The notes beneath the pieces were generated by a model, which saw only the letters and a list, made by a program, of their open reading frames with translations, was not told the origin of the DNA and did no database searches. 64,000 bases of DNA, taken from the NCBI RefSeq assembly GCF_020529025.1, contig NZ_JACNMM010000004.1:1-64000 (forward strand), given 5' to 3'. Source of the stretch: Oceaniglobus trochenteri (GTDB taxonomy: Bacteria; Pseudomonadota; Alphaproteobacteria; Rhodobacterales; Rhodobacteraceae). Positions 51,501 through 60,665 of the stretch are shown here, piece after piece. The position numbers and the translations under genes are program-made. Positions within the stretch are counted from its first letter, which is position 1. The number at the start of each line of letters is the position of its first letter.

Positions 51501-52763
51501 ATGACATTTGGAGCAATCCGGGGGCTGGCCCTTGCCAGCGTGACAGGGATCGCGGGCCTTCTGGGCAGCGCGGCCCATGCCGTGGAAATCGAATACTGGC
51601 AGTATTTCTACGACGCCCGCGTCGAGGCGATGAACCAGCTGATCGAGAAGTTCCAGGCCGCCAACCCCGACATCACCGTCAAGATGTCGCATTTCCCCTA
51701 TGCCGATTACCGCACCAAGGTGGCCTCGGCCATTCCCGCGGGCGAGGGGCCGGACGTGGTGCAGCTGTTCTACGGCTGGTTGAACGACTACAAAGAGGCG
51801 CAGCTGATCCAGCCGCTGCCCGCCGACACCTTCCCGGCCGACAAGATCGATTCCGAGTTCTTCCCGATGGTCAGCGCCATGCGCGATGGCGATCAGTATT
51901 GGGCGCTGCCCACGGCGGTCCGCTCGCTTGCCCTGTTCTACAATGAACGCCTGTTCGACGAGGCCGGCATCGAAAGCCCGCCCGAAACCCTGGACGAGCT
52001 GATCGAGGTCGCCCGCAAGCTGACCAAGAAGGACGGCGCCGGGAACCTGACCCAGGTGGGCATCACGGCCGGCATGACGGCGCAGGATCACCACTGGTGG
52101 CGCGAGGGCCTCGTGCGGCAGTTCGGCGGCGACCCCTACAAGGACGACTACCAGACGGTGAACTATGACACCGAGGCAGGCCTTGCCGCGCTGAACTATT
52201 ACACCAGCCTGTTCATGGGTGACGACGCCGTGACGGCCACCACCTTCATGGACGAGCCCCAGGCCGCCTTCAAGGCCGGTCGCGCGGGCATGCACATCGA
52301 CGGGTCGTTCCGCATCGGTTCGCTTGCCGATATCCGCGGGCTGAAGTGGGGTGTCACCGAACTGCCCGCAGGGCCGGACGGCACGCGTTCGAACTACTCC
52401 TCGTACTGGGTGAACGCGATCACCACCAAGGCCGAAGGCGAGAAATACGACGCCGCCGTCAAGTTCATGGAATACCTCACCTCGGACGAGGCGATGCAGC
52501 TGTGGCTTGAGGTCGTGGGCGAACTGCCCGCCAAGCCCTCGGTGGGCATGACCGACAAGAACGCCAACGATCCGGTCTTCGGCCCCTTCATCCGCGGCCT
52601 GGAATACGCCCACACCACCAAGTTCGCCGACGAAAGCGGTCAGCGCCAGGTGCTGGTCGAAATGGTCGAGCGCATGCAGCTGCAGGGTGTGTCGGCCGAG
52701 GAAAGCCTGGCCACCGCGGCCAAGGCCGAACAGAAGCTGCTTGACGATTACTACGGCAAGTAA
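51501..52763 (+). CDS. Sugar ABC transporter periplasmic binding protein (family 1)
   Basis: 420 residues. Signal peptide TFGAIRGLALASVTGIAGLL ends HAVEIEYWQYFYDARVEAM. Typical cluster B motifs: LIEKFQAANPDITVKMSHF, EGPDVVQLFYGWLNDYKEAQ, FKAGRAGMHIDGSFRIG and SDEAMQLWLEVVGELPAKP. The many Trp, Tyr and Phe residues fit a sugar or glycoside. It is the first gene of an operon with two permeases, a lyase-like enzyme, an ATPase and a kinase, and is controlled by the divergent ROK protein. Confidence 0.9.
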   Translation: MTFGAIRGLALASVTGIAGLLGSAAHAVEIEYWQYFYDARVEAMNQLIEKFQAANPDITVKMSHFPYADYRTKVASAIPAGEGPDVVQLFYGWLNDYKEAQLIQPLPADTFPADKIDSEFFPMVSAMRDGDQYWALPTAVRSLALFYNERLFDEAGIESPPETLDELIEVARKLTKKDGAGNLTQVGITAGMTAQDHHWWREGLVRQFGGDPYKDDYQTVNYDTEAGLAALNYYTSLFMGDDAVTATTFMDEPQAAFKAGRAGMHIDGSFRIGSLADIRGLKWGVTELPAGPDGTRSNYSSYWVNAITTKAEGEKYDAAVKFMEYLTSDEAMQLWLEVVGELPAKPSVGMTDKNANDPVFGPFIRGLEYAHTTKFADESGQRQVLVEMVERMQLQGVSAEESLATAAKAEQKLLDDYYGK

Positions 52764-52792
52764 GACGCAAGGGGGTGGTCTGACCACCCTGC

Positions 52793-52825
52793 GCCCACCC
52801 TGTCACGGGGTGGGCGATCCTTTTT
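52793..52825 (+). terminator. Attenuator-like hairpin between binding-protein and permease genes
   Basis: GCCCACCC (52793-52800) pairs with GGGTGGGC (52808-52815), followed by GATCC and TTTTT (52821-52825); a smaller stem GGGTGGT/ACCACCC (52773-52779, 52783-52789) precedes it. This is a partial terminator in the same place as the hairpin of the other sugar operon at 24273-24303. Confidence 0.65.
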
Positions 52826-52841
52826 GGCGGATGGGGCAACC

Positions 52842-53729
52842 ATGTATCGCAACCTGACCATCAAGCAGAAACAGATCGTCTGGGCCTGGGCCTTTCTGGC
52901 GATCCCGGTCGTGTTCTACAGCGTGATCCGCTTCTATCCCACGGGCAACGCGATCCTCATCTCGTTCCAGAACTGGAACCTTCTGGGCGACCGCACCTGG
53001 GCCGGGCTGGACAATTACATCAAGCTGTTCAACGATCCGGTCTTCTGGAAGGTCTTTGCCAATACCTTCATCTACCTGTTGCTGGGCACGCCCATCAGCC
53101 TCGTGATCTCCTTCGTCATCGCCTATCACCTGGATCAGCTGCGCTTCATGCACGGCTTCTTGCGGATGCTCTATTTCCTGCCCTTCATGACCAGCGCCGT
53201 CGCCATGGCCTGGGTCTGGCGGTGGTTCTATCAACCGGTGCCGACCGGGCTGTTCAACAACATGCTGGCCAACCTCGGGATCGGGCAGATCGAATTCCTG
53301 AACTCCACCACCAATGCGCTGCCGGCCGTCTTGGCGCCGGCGGTCTGGGCGGGGCTGGGGTTCCAGATCATCATCTTCATGGCCGGCCTGCGCGCCATCC
53401 CCAAATCCTATTACGAAGCGGCCCGCATCGACGGCGTGGGCTGGTGGACGATCCTCTGGGAAATCACCCTGCCGCTGCTGAAACCCACCATCGTCTTCAT
53501 CGTGGTCTTCTCGTCCATCGGGTTCCTGCGGATCTTCGATCACGTCTTCAACATGACCACCAACAACCCCGGCGGCCCGCTGAACGCGACGAAACCGCTG
53601 GTGCTGATGATCTATGAATCCGCCTTCACCAAGTTCGACATGGGCTATGCCGCCGCGCAGACGGTCGTCCTGTTCCTGGTGCTGCTGGTGGTGTCGCTGC
53701 TGCAACTGCGCATCCTGAGGGACAAGTAA
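52842..53729 (+). CDS. Sugar ABC transporter permease (MalF/UgpA type)
   Basis: 295 residues with six hydrophobic helices. EAA loop YYEAARIDGVGWWTILWEIT is intact. The start is at ATG 52842 (MYRNLTIKQKQ); six residues upstream in frame are possible. Normal length, in contrast to the enlarged permease of the other operon. It overlaps the next permease gene by one base (TAATG). Confidence 0.92.
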   Translation: MYRNLTIKQKQIVWAWAFLAIPVVFYSVIRFYPTGNAILISFQNWNLLGDRTWAGLDNYIKLFNDPVFWKVFANTFIYLLLGTPISLVISFVIAYHLDQLRFMHGFLRMLYFLPFMTSAVAMAWVWRWFYQPVPTGLFNNMLANLGIGQIEFLNSTTNALPAVLAPAVWAGLGFQIIIFMAGLRAIPKSYYEAARIDGVGWWTILWEITLPLLKPTIVFIVVFSSIGFLRIFDHVFNMTTNNPGGPLNATKPLVLMIYESAFTKFDMGYAAAQTVVLFLVLLVVSLLQLRILRDK

Positions 53730-54607
53730 TGGCCGTCGTCGAGGAAATCCGCCCCACCTCCGAAGCGCTGCTGGGCACCAAGCCGCCCAGGAAGCCCGCG
53801 AACATGGGTCAGATCATCCGCTGGCTGCTGCTGTTCATCGGCGGGATCGTGATGGTCATGCCCATCGCCTACATGATCTCGACCTCGCTGAAATGGCCGC
53901 ACGAGGTATACAACGTCAACCTGATCCCCGAAGAGCCGACGATCGAGAACTACACCTATGTTCTCGAGGACGGCCGCTTCTACGCCTGGTTCCTGAACTC
54001 CATCGTCATCGCCACGGTGACCACGATTTGCAACATCCTGTTCGACAGTCTCGTGGGCTATACCCTGTGCAAGTTCCGCTTTCCCGGGCGCTACATCATC
54101 TTCATCGCCATCCTGTCGACCCTGATGATCCCCACCGAAATGCTGGTGATCCCCTGGTACCTGATGAGCCAGCAGTTCGGCTGGCTGGATACCTACTGGG
54201 GCATCATGTTCCCCGGCCTGATGACGGCCTTCGGCACCTTCCTGATGAAGCAGTTCTTCGAAACCGTCCCCGACGATTTCATCGAGGCGGCCCGCATCGA
54301 CGGTTTGAACGAACTTCAGATCTGGTGGACCGTGGCCATGCCCCTGGTGAAACCGGCGCTGGCGGCCCTGGCGATCTTCGTCTTCCTCGGGAACTGGACG
54401 GCCTTCATCTGGCCGCTGATCGTCACCAACTCGGTCGAGATGTACACGCTGCCCGTGGGCCTGTCGTCCTTCGGGGATGAGGCCGATGTCGCATGGGAAC
54501 TGATCATGACCGGCGCCGCGATCTCGACCATCCCGACGCTGGTGGTCTTCCTGATCTTCCAGAGGTTCATCATCCGTGGCGTCGTGATGGCGGGGCTGAA
54601 AGGATGA
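53729..54607 (+). CDS. Sugar ABC transporter permease (MalG/UgpE type)
   Basis: 292 residues, six hydrophobic helices. The EAA loop is FIEAARIDGLNELQIWWTVA. N-terminal cytoplasmic stretch (AVVEEIRPTSEALLGTKPPR) before the first helix. The stop is followed by 90 bases containing an inverted copy of the dispersed repeat and then the lyase-like gene. Confidence 0.92.
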   Translation: MAVVEEIRPTSEALLGTKPPRKPANMGQIIRWLLLFIGGIVMVMPIAYMISTSLKWPHEVYNVNLIPEEPTIENYTYVLEDGRFYAWFLNSIVIATVTTICNILFDSLVGYTLCKFRFPGRYIIFIAILSTLMIPTEMLVIPWYLMSQQFGWLDTYWGIMFPGLMTAFGTFLMKQFFETVPDDFIEAARIDGLNELQIWWTVAMPLVKPALAALAIFVFLGNWTAFIWPLIVTNSVEMYTLPVGLSSFGDEADVAWELIMTGAAISTIPTLVVFLIFQRFIIRGVVMAGLKG

Positions 54608-54630
54608 ACGGCGAAAGGAAAACCCCGTGG

Positions 54631-54666
54631 TTTCTTTCTTGCAAAAATACTCCCGCCGGAGGCGTC
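54631..54666 (-). repeat. Dispersed intergenic repeat, subtype A, inside the ABC operon
   Basis: TTTCTTTCTTGCAAAAATAC then TCCCGCCGGAGGCGTC, the reverse complement of the 31044 copy. It sits in the only gap of the operon between the permease and lyase-like genes and could reduce expression of the downstream half. Confidence 0.7.
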
Positions 54667-54697
54667 CGCGCCTTCGGGTCACGCAGGCCCCGATAAC

Positions 54698-56185
54698 ATG
54701 AACGACACGTCTAAATTCCCCGATCCTACCTACCGCGACACGGTGCTTGCCCCGCTGTTCGAAGGGGTGAAAACCCACTATGCGGCGCATATGGGGGCGA
54801 TCAACCGCGCGCACCTGGTGATGCTGCACGACACCGGCATCCTGAAGCGCGACGATGCCCGCGCCATCGCCCGCGCCCTGCGCGACATCGAGGCCGAAAC
54901 CGACATCGCCGCGCTCACCTATACAGGCGAGCATGAGGATTACTTCTTCCTGGTGGAATCCGAACTCAAGCGCCGCCTGGGCGATCTGGGCGGGGCGCTG
55001 CACACGGCCCGCTCGCGCAACGACATGGATCACACCCTGTTCAAGCTGGCCCTGCTGGACCGGGGCAGCGCGATGCAGCACCGGCTGGGCGCGCTGATCG
55101 ATGCGCTGATCCAGACGGCAAAGCGGGAAAGCGAAACACTGATCGTGGCCTATACCCATGGTCAGCCGGCCCAGCCGACAACCTTCGGCCATTACCTTTC
55201 GGCCATCGTCGAGGTTCTGCTGCGCGATGCAAGGCGCCTGGCCGATGCGCTGGACACCGTCGACAAATCCCCCATGGGCGCGGCTGCGATCACCACCAGC
55301 GGCTTTCCCATCGACCGCGCCCGCATGGCCGACCTGCTGGGGTTCGGCGCCGTTTCGCTGAACTCCTACGGCTGCATCGCCTCGGTCGATTACATCACCG
55401 GGCTCTATTCTGCGATCAAGCTGGTGTTTTTGCACCTCGGCCGCCTGATCCAGGACATGGCCTTCTGGAGCGCATTCGAGGTCGGGCAGCTCTATGTGCC
55501 CAACAGCCTCGTGCAGATTTCCAGCATCATGCCGCAAAAGCGCAACCCGGTGCCCATCGAACACCTGCGCCACCTGTCCAGCGTGACGGTGGGGCGGTGC
55601 GACATGATCGTGAACACGATGCACAACACTCCCTTCACCGACATGAACGACAGCGAGGGCGAGGTGCAGCAGGCCGGCTATGCCGCCTTCGATTCGGGGG
55701 GGCGGGTCCTCGATCTGCTGACCGCCTTCATCCCCGCCTGTTCGATCAACGCCGACAGGGTGCGTGCCAATACCGATGCCGCCTGCATCACCATCACCGA
55801 ACTGGCTGATACCCTGGTGCGCGACGAAGGGCTCAGCTTTCGCCAGGCGCATGAGGTCGCGGCGGCAACGGCCCGGGCCGTGATTGCCGAGGGCCAGCCC
55901 CTCAGCGAAGGCCACGCCGCCTTCACGCGCGCCTTCGAAAGCGAAGAGGGACGCGCCCCGCGGACCGATGAGCGGGCCTTCCGCACCGCCGTGGCCCCCG
56001 AAACCTTCGTGGCGCGGCGCGACCGTCCGGGCGGCCCCGCACCCGCGGCCCTGACCCATGCCTTTGCCAGCTATTCCAGCGTGCTGCAGGACGATCTGCT
56101 GCCCCGCGCATCGGTGCGCGACAACCGGCGCAGCACTGCCGCCGCCACCCTTGAAACCGCATTTGCCGACCTTCTGGAGGATTGA
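54698..56185 (+). CDS. Argininosuccinate lyase-like enzyme in a sugar-transport operon
   Basis: 495 residues, slightly longer than ArgH (~460). The fumarase/ASL fold motifs are all present: TARSRNDMDHT, YTHGQPAQPTTFGH (His), and the signature SSIMPQKRNPVPIEH with the catalytic Ser loop. It should perform a C-N or C-O beta-elimination giving fumarate or another unsaturated product. Its position between sugar permeases and ATPase argues against a role in arginine synthesis; the substrate may be an amino-sugar or N-linked glycoconjugate derivative (inference). GGCCCCGATAAC precedes the ATG and no strong RBS is seen. Confidence 0.8.
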   Translation: MNDTSKFPDPTYRDTVLAPLFEGVKTHYAAHMGAINRAHLVMLHDTGILKRDDARAIARALRDIEAETDIAALTYTGEHEDYFFLVESELKRRLGDLGGALHTARSRNDMDHTLFKLALLDRGSAMQHRLGALIDALIQTAKRESETLIVAYTHGQPAQPTTFGHYLSAIVEVLLRDARRLADALDTVDKSPMGAAAITTSGFPIDRARMADLLGFGAVSLNSYGCIASVDYITGLYSAIKLVFLHLGRLIQDMAFWSAFEVGQLYVPNSLVQISSIMPQKRNPVPIEHLRHLSSVTVGRCDMIVNTMHNTPFTDMNDSEGEVQQAGYAAFDSGGRVLDLLTAFIPACSINADRVRANTDAACITITELADTLVRDEGLSFRQAHEVAAATARAVIAEGQPLSEGHAAFTRAFESEEGRAPRTDERAFRTAVAPETFVARRDRPGGPAPAALTHAFASYSSVLQDDLLPRASVRDNRRSTAAATLETAFADLLED

Positions 56186-56188
56186 TCC

Positions 56189-57241
56189 TTGGCCACCCTT
56201 GCCCTGCGCGATCTGGTGAAAACCTACGACAAGACCGAGGTGTTGCACGGCATCAACCTTGATGTGGCGGATGGCGAATTCGTCGTCTTCGTCGGCCCCT
56301 CGGGCTGTGGCAAATCCACCACCCTGCGGATGATCGCCGGGCTGGAAGAGGTGACAGGCGGCAGCATCGAGATCGGCGGGCGGCAGGTGAACAACCTCGA
56401 ACCCAAGGATCGCGACATCGCCATGGTGTTCCAGAACTATGCGATCTACCCGCACATGTCGGTGCGCAAGAACATCGGTTTCGGGCTGCGCACCGCGAAG
56501 ATGAGCAAGCCCGACAAAGAGGCCCGCATCGACGAGGTGGCAGCCATCCTCGACATGACCGACCTTCTGGATCGCAAGCCCAACCAGCTTTCGGGCGGTC
56601 AGCGTCAACGGGTCGCCATTGGCCGCGCCATGGTGCGCGACCCGGCGGTGTTTCTTTTCGATGAACCGCTCTCGAACCTCGATGCGCAGCTGCGCACCCA
56701 GATGCGTCTGGAGATCAAGAAGCTGCACCAGCGGGTGGGCAATACCATCGTCTTCGTCACCCACGACCAGGTCGAGGCGATGACCATGGCCGACCGGATC
56801 GTCATCATGAAGGACGGCCACATCCAGCAGGTCGGCACCCCGGCCGAGGTTTACCACAGCCCGGCCAATACCTTCGTGGCCAGATTCATCGGTGCGCCAT
56901 CGATGAACATGCTGCCAGCCACCGCCAGCGGCGGTGTGCTGCGGCTTGATACCGGCAGCACCGTCGATCTGCCGGCCCGCGCCGACGGGCCGGTGACGCT
57001 GGGCGTGCGCCCCGACGACCTGGGCCTTGGCGAAGGCGTCGCGCTGGTCCGGGGCAAGGTCACCGTGCGCGAACCGCTGGGCCCTGAAACCCTGATCTAT
57101 GTCGACACCGGCGCAGGGGGCGAGGTGATTGCCAAGGCCGATGGCCGCACCCCCCCCGAGGTGGGCGCCGAGGTGACGCTGAACGCCAAGCCCGAAAACC
57201 TGCACTTCTTCGACGCCAACACCGGACAGGCCCTGACGTGA
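56189..57241 (+). CDS. Sugar ABC transporter ATPase (UgpC type), TTG start
   Basis: 350 residues. Walker A GPSGCGKST, Q-loop VFQNYAIYPHMSVRKN, signature QLSGGQRQRVAIGRAMV, Walker B VFLFDEPLSNLDA, H-loop FVTHDQVEAMTMADR; C-terminal TOBE-like region with GVRPDDLGLG. The start is TTG 56189: GGAGG lies at 56176-56180, eight bases upstream, and the encoded MATLALRDLVKTYDKTEVLH is the normal family N-terminus. It overlaps the kinase gene by four bases (GTGA). Confidence 0.93.
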   Translation: MATLALRDLVKTYDKTEVLHGINLDVADGEFVVFVGPSGCGKSTTLRMIAGLEEVTGGSIEIGGRQVNNLEPKDRDIAMVFQNYAIYPHMSVRKNIGFGLRTAKMSKPDKEARIDEVAAILDMTDLLDRKPNQLSGGQRQRVAIGRAMVRDPAVFLFDEPLSNLDAQLRTQMRLEIKKLHQRVGNTIVFVTHDQVEAMTMADRIVIMKDGHIQQVGTPAEVYHSPANTFVARFIGAPSMNMLPATASGGVLRLDTGSTVDLPARADGPVTLGVRPDDLGLGEGVALVRGKVTVREPLGPETLIYVDTGAGGEVIAKADGRTPPEVGAEVTLNAKPENLHFFDANTGQALT

Positions 57242-58113
57242 GCGACCCGTCCCGCCCTCCGGGGGTGCTGTGCGTCGGGCGCCTCTATTGCGACCTGGTG
57301 TTTTCCGATCTGCCGCGCATGCCCACCCTGGGGCACGAGGTTTACGCCGGGGCGCTGGCCCTGCGGGCCGGGGGCGGTGCGGTGATCACCGCCGCGCATC
57401 TTGCACAACTGGGCCGCCCCGCCCACCTGGCCGCCTTCTGGCCCGGCCCGCCGTTTCAGGACCAGGTGATGGGCGATGTCGCCGCGGTGGGAGTCGGGCA
57501 CGATCTGTGCCTGCCCGCAGCACCCGGCGATCCGCAGATCACCGTTGCGATGTCGGGCGCGCAGGATCGCGCCTTCCTGACCCGCAGGGTGGGGCGCGCG
57601 GTGCCCGATCTGGCGACCGCCGATCTTGAAAGGCTGAAGGTCGGTCACCTTCACATCGGAGAACTGGCCACCCTGGCCGAGGCGCCCGGGCTGATCGACA
57701 TTGCCCGCGCCGCCGGGTTGAGCATTTCGCTCGATTGCAGCTGGGACGACGACACCAGCGCCGATCACCTGGCCCTGATTGCCCGGGTCGACGTGTTCTT
57801 CCCGAACGAGGAAGAGGTGGCGCAACTGGCCCGTCTCGGCGTCAATCCACCCTATGCGCCCCTGACCGTGACCAAGCGTGGCGCGCGCGGCGCCCTGGGC
57901 GAAAGCGAAAGCGAAACGGCGGAAGCGCCCGGCCTTTCGGTGCCGGTGGTCGATACCACTGGGGCGGGCGATGCCTTCAACAGCGGTTTCCTTGATGGAT
58001 GGCTTGCGGGGGCGCCCCTTGCGGCCTGCCTTGCGGCCGGCAACGCGCGGGGCGCCGTCGCGGTGCAGCAGCGCGGCGGATTCACCACGGAAGGTGCCGC
58101 CGCAACCACCTGA
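57238..58113 (+). CDS. PfkB (ribokinase) family sugar kinase
   Basis: 291 residues, GTG start overlapping the ATPase stop. N-terminal PPGVLCVGRLYCDLVFSDLP, Gly-rich RAGGGAVITAAHLAQLGRPA, and the second PfkB signature VVDTTGAGDAFNSGFLDGWL with the catalytic Asp. It probably phosphorylates the sugar or sugar acid delivered by the transporter. The C-terminus abuts the convergent alcohol dehydrogenase gene with no gap between stops. Confidence 0.88.
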   Translation: MSDPSRPPGVLCVGRLYCDLVFSDLPRMPTLGHEVYAGALALRAGGGAVITAAHLAQLGRPAHLAAFWPGPPFQDQVMGDVAAVGVGHDLCLPAAPGDPQITVAMSGAQDRAFLTRRVGRAVPDLATADLERLKVGHLHIGELATLAEAPGLIDIARAAGLSISLDCSWDDDTSADHLALIARVDVFFPNEEEVAQLARLGVNPPYAPLTVTKRGARGALGESESETAEAPGLSVPVVDTTGAGDAFNSGFLDGWLAGAPLAACLAAGNARGAVAVQQRGGFTTEGAAATT

Positions 58114-59259
58114 TCAGAAACAGCTTTCCAGCAGGGGGCGGGTGTTTTCCGCCGTCATCTGAACCGGGTTCCCCCCGCAGGAGGGATCGGCCAGCGCCGA
58201 GGCCGTGATGCGGTCCATGTCCGGATCGCGTACCCCCAGTTCGGTCAGGTTCGCCGGGATGCCAAGATCGGCATTCAGCTGGCCGACGAAATCATAGAAC
58301 CCGTCAAAACCGCCCGAAACCCCGAGGTAGGCAGCGGCGCGCGCCAACCTGTCCTCAACCGCCGGGCGGTTGAAGCGCAGCACCGGCAGCATCACCACGG
58401 CATTGGTCGTGCCGTGGTGGGTGTGGTGCATCGCGCCGATCGGATGGCTGATGGCATGGATGGCGCCCAGCCCCTTCTGAAAGGCCGTGGCCCCCATCAT
58501 CGCCGCCGACATCATCTCGGCCCGTGCCGTCAGGTTGGTCGGCGCGTCATAGGCGGTGCGCAGGTTCTCGGCCACCAGGCGCAGCCCCTCCAGCGCGATG
58601 CCCTGTGACATCGGGTGGTAGTGGGGCGAACAATAGGCCTCAAGGCAGTGGGCGAAGGCGTCCATGCCGGTGCCTGCCGTGATGGAGCGCGGCATGCCCA
58701 CGGTCAGTTCAGGGTCGCAGATCACCACCGAAGGCAGGATCCGGGGGTGGAAGATGATCTTCTTTTCCGCCGTTTCGCTGTTGGTGATCACGCTGGCGCG
58801 GCCCACTTCGCTACCCGTGCCGGCCGTTGTGGGAACGGCGACGATGGGGTGGATGGCGGCCGCATCGGCCCGCGTCCACCAGTCGCCGATGTCCTCGAAA
58901 TCCCACAGCGGGCGGGTCTGCCCGGCCATGAAGGCCAGGACCTTGCCCAGGTCCAGCCCCGAACCGCCACCAAAGGCCACCACGCCGTCATGGCCGCCGT
59001 CGCGATAGACCTGAAGGCCGGCGGCGACGTTGCGCTCGTTCGGGTTCGGATCGACCTCGGCGAAAAGCGCGGCGCCCAGTCCGCCCTCGTTCAGCAGGTC
59101 AAGGGTGCGGGTCGTGATCTCCATGCCCGCAAGGCCACGGTCGGTCACGAGAAGCGGGCGGCTGATGCCCGCGGCGCGGCAGGCCTCGGCAATCTCGGCG
59201 ATGCGCCCGGCGCCGAACCGGATTGCGGTGGGGTAAGACCAGTTTGCGGTCATGCTCAT
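58114..59259 (-). CDS. Iron-containing (group III) alcohol dehydrogenase
   Basis: 381 residues. NAD site FGGGSGLDLGKVLAFMAGQ, VPTTAGTGSEVGRASVITN; metal ligands in GTGMDAFAHCLEAYCS (Asp, His) and HAISHPIGAMHHTHHGTTNA (His, His). Oxidises a primary alcohol or reduces an aldehyde. Starts ATG 59259 (another at 59253) three bases after the aldehyde dehydrogenase stop, so the pair is co-translated; alcohol to aldehyde to acid is the likely route. Confidence 0.92.
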   Translation of the reverse strand: MSMTANWSYPTAIRFGAGRIAEIAEACRAAGISRPLLVTDRGLAGMEITTRTLDLLNEGGLGAALFAEVDPNPNERNVAAGLQVYRDGGHDGVVAFGGGSGLDLGKVLAFMAGQTRPLWDFEDIGDWWTRADAAAIHPIVAVPTTAGTGSEVGRASVITNSETAEKKIIFHPRILPSVVICDPELTVGMPRSITAGTGMDAFAHCLEAYCSPHYHPMSQGIALEGLRLVAENLRTAYDAPTNLTARAEMMSAAMMGATAFQKGLGAIHAISHPIGAMHHTHHGTTNAVVMLPVLRFNRPAVEDRLARAAAYLGVSGGFDGFYDFVGQLNADLGIPANLTELGVRDPDMDRITASALADPSCGGNPVQMTAENTRPLLESCF

Positions 59260-59262
59260 GTC

Positions 59263-60642
59263 TCAGGCTTTCTTCAGGTGATAGGATTTCGGCCGGGTCA
59301 GCGCCCCATAGGCCAGTTCCGAAAGGCCGACGCCGCGCCCGGTGTCCTTGCACCCGGTCCAGCACAGCGCCGGGTCAAGGTAATCGCAGCGGTTGGCGAA
59401 AACGGTGCCGGTCTCGATCTGCGCGCCGATGGCATTGGCCCGGTCGATGTCGGCGGTCCAGAGCGATGCCGTCAGCCCGAACTGGCTGTCGTTCATCAGG
59501 GCCACGGCCTCGTCGTCGCCCGAAACCTTCATGATGCCCACCGCGGGGCCGAAGGTTTCATCGCGCATGATCCGCATTTCGTGGGTCACATCGGTCAGGA
59601 TCTGCGGCGCGACATAGGCGCCCTCGGCCGGGCCGAAACGCCTGGCGTCGATCATCGGTTTCGCGCCATCGGCGATGGCCTCGCTCACCTGGGCGCGCAC
59701 TTCCTCGGCAAAGCGGCGGTGTGCCATGGGGCCGATGGTGGTGTCCTGCTCCAGCGGATTGCCCAGCCGATAGCCTTCGACGATGGCCACCGCACGATCG
59801 ACAAAGTCGGTATAGTGCTTTTCGTGGACATAGATGCGCTCGATTCCGCAACAGCATTGTCCGGAATTGAACATCGCACCGTCGATCAGCGTATCGACGG
59901 CCGCCTCCAGGTTGGCATCCTCCATGACATAGCCCGGGTCCTTGCCGCCCAGTTCCGTCGATACGGCGGTAAAGGTGCCGGCCGCGGCCTGTTCCATTGC
60001 CTTGCCGCCGGCAACCGAACCGGTGAAGTTCACGAAACCGAAGGCGCGTCCGGCGATCAGGCCGCTTGTCACCTCGTGATCCAGGAACACCGCCTGGAAC
60101 ACCTCTTCGGGCACGCCCGCCGAATGGAAGGCCCGCGCCATCCGCTCGCCCACCAGAAGGGTCTGGGTGGCATGTTTCAGCAGAACGGTATTGCCCGCGA
60201 TCAGGGCAGGGGCGATGGTGTTGATCGCCGTCATGTAGGGATAGTTCCAGGGCGCCACCACCAGGACAACGCCATGGGGGCGATGCTCGATCCGGCGCGA
60301 GAACTGCGTAGACTCCTCGATCACCAGCGGCGCCAATGCGCTTTCCGCGATCCCCGACATGTAGGTGGCCCGTTCCTCGAAACCGCCGAATTCCCCGCCG
60401 TACCGCACCGGGCGGCCCATCTGCCAGGCCAGTTCGGGAACGATCTCGTCGTTCATGGCGCCCACGGCGGCCACTCCGGCCATCACCAGCGATATCCGCT
60501 CGGACAGGGGGCGCGCCGCCCAGTCCCGCTGCGCTTCGCGGGCGCGGGCCACGGCCACGGCGGCGCTGTTGAAATCCAGCGCCGGACGTTCGGCATAGAC
60601 CGACCCGTCGATCGGCGAAACACATTGCAGCATCTTGCTCAT
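59263..60642 (-). CDS. NAD-dependent aldehyde dehydrogenase
   Basis: 459 residues. VVAPWNYPYMTAINTIAPAL is the NAD-binding entry; NFTGSVAGGKAME the Rossmann; STELGGKDPGYV holds the Glu; FNSGQCCCGIERIYV carries the catalytic Cys. C-terminal ARRFGPAEGAYVAPQILTDV and DETFGPAVGIM are typical. Oxidises an aldehyde to its acid. Co-transcribed with the alcohol dehydrogenase and, after a 99-base gap holding a repeat, with the ligase gene upstream. Confidence 0.93.
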   Translation of the reverse strand: MSKMLQCVSPIDGSVYAERPALDFNSAAVAVARAREAQRDWAARPLSERISLVMAGVAAVGAMNDEIVPELAWQMGRPVRYGGEFGGFEERATYMSGIAESALAPLVIEESTQFSRRIEHRPHGVVLVVAPWNYPYMTAINTIAPALIAGNTVLLKHATQTLLVGERMARAFHSAGVPEEVFQAVFLDHEVTSGLIAGRAFGFVNFTGSVAGGKAMEQAAAGTFTAVSTELGGKDPGYVMEDANLEAAVDTLIDGAMFNSGQCCCGIERIYVHEKHYTDFVDRAVAIVEGYRLGNPLEQDTTIGPMAHRRFAEEVRAQVSEAIADGAKPMIDARRFGPAEGAYVAPQILTDVTHEMRIMRDETFGPAVGIMKVSGDDEAVALMNDSQFGLTASLWTADIDRANAIGAQIETGTVFANRCDYLDPALCWTGCKDTGRGVGLSELAYGALTRPKSYHLKKA

Positions 60643-60665
60643 CTCAGCCTCATTTCCGGGGCTTG

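Noticed and set aside
53645-57205. 1186-residue open frame on the minus strand
   Set aside because: It lies entirely antisense to the well-supported permease, lyase-like and ATPase genes and has the His/Gly/Arg-rich composition of a shadow frame in high-GC DNA.
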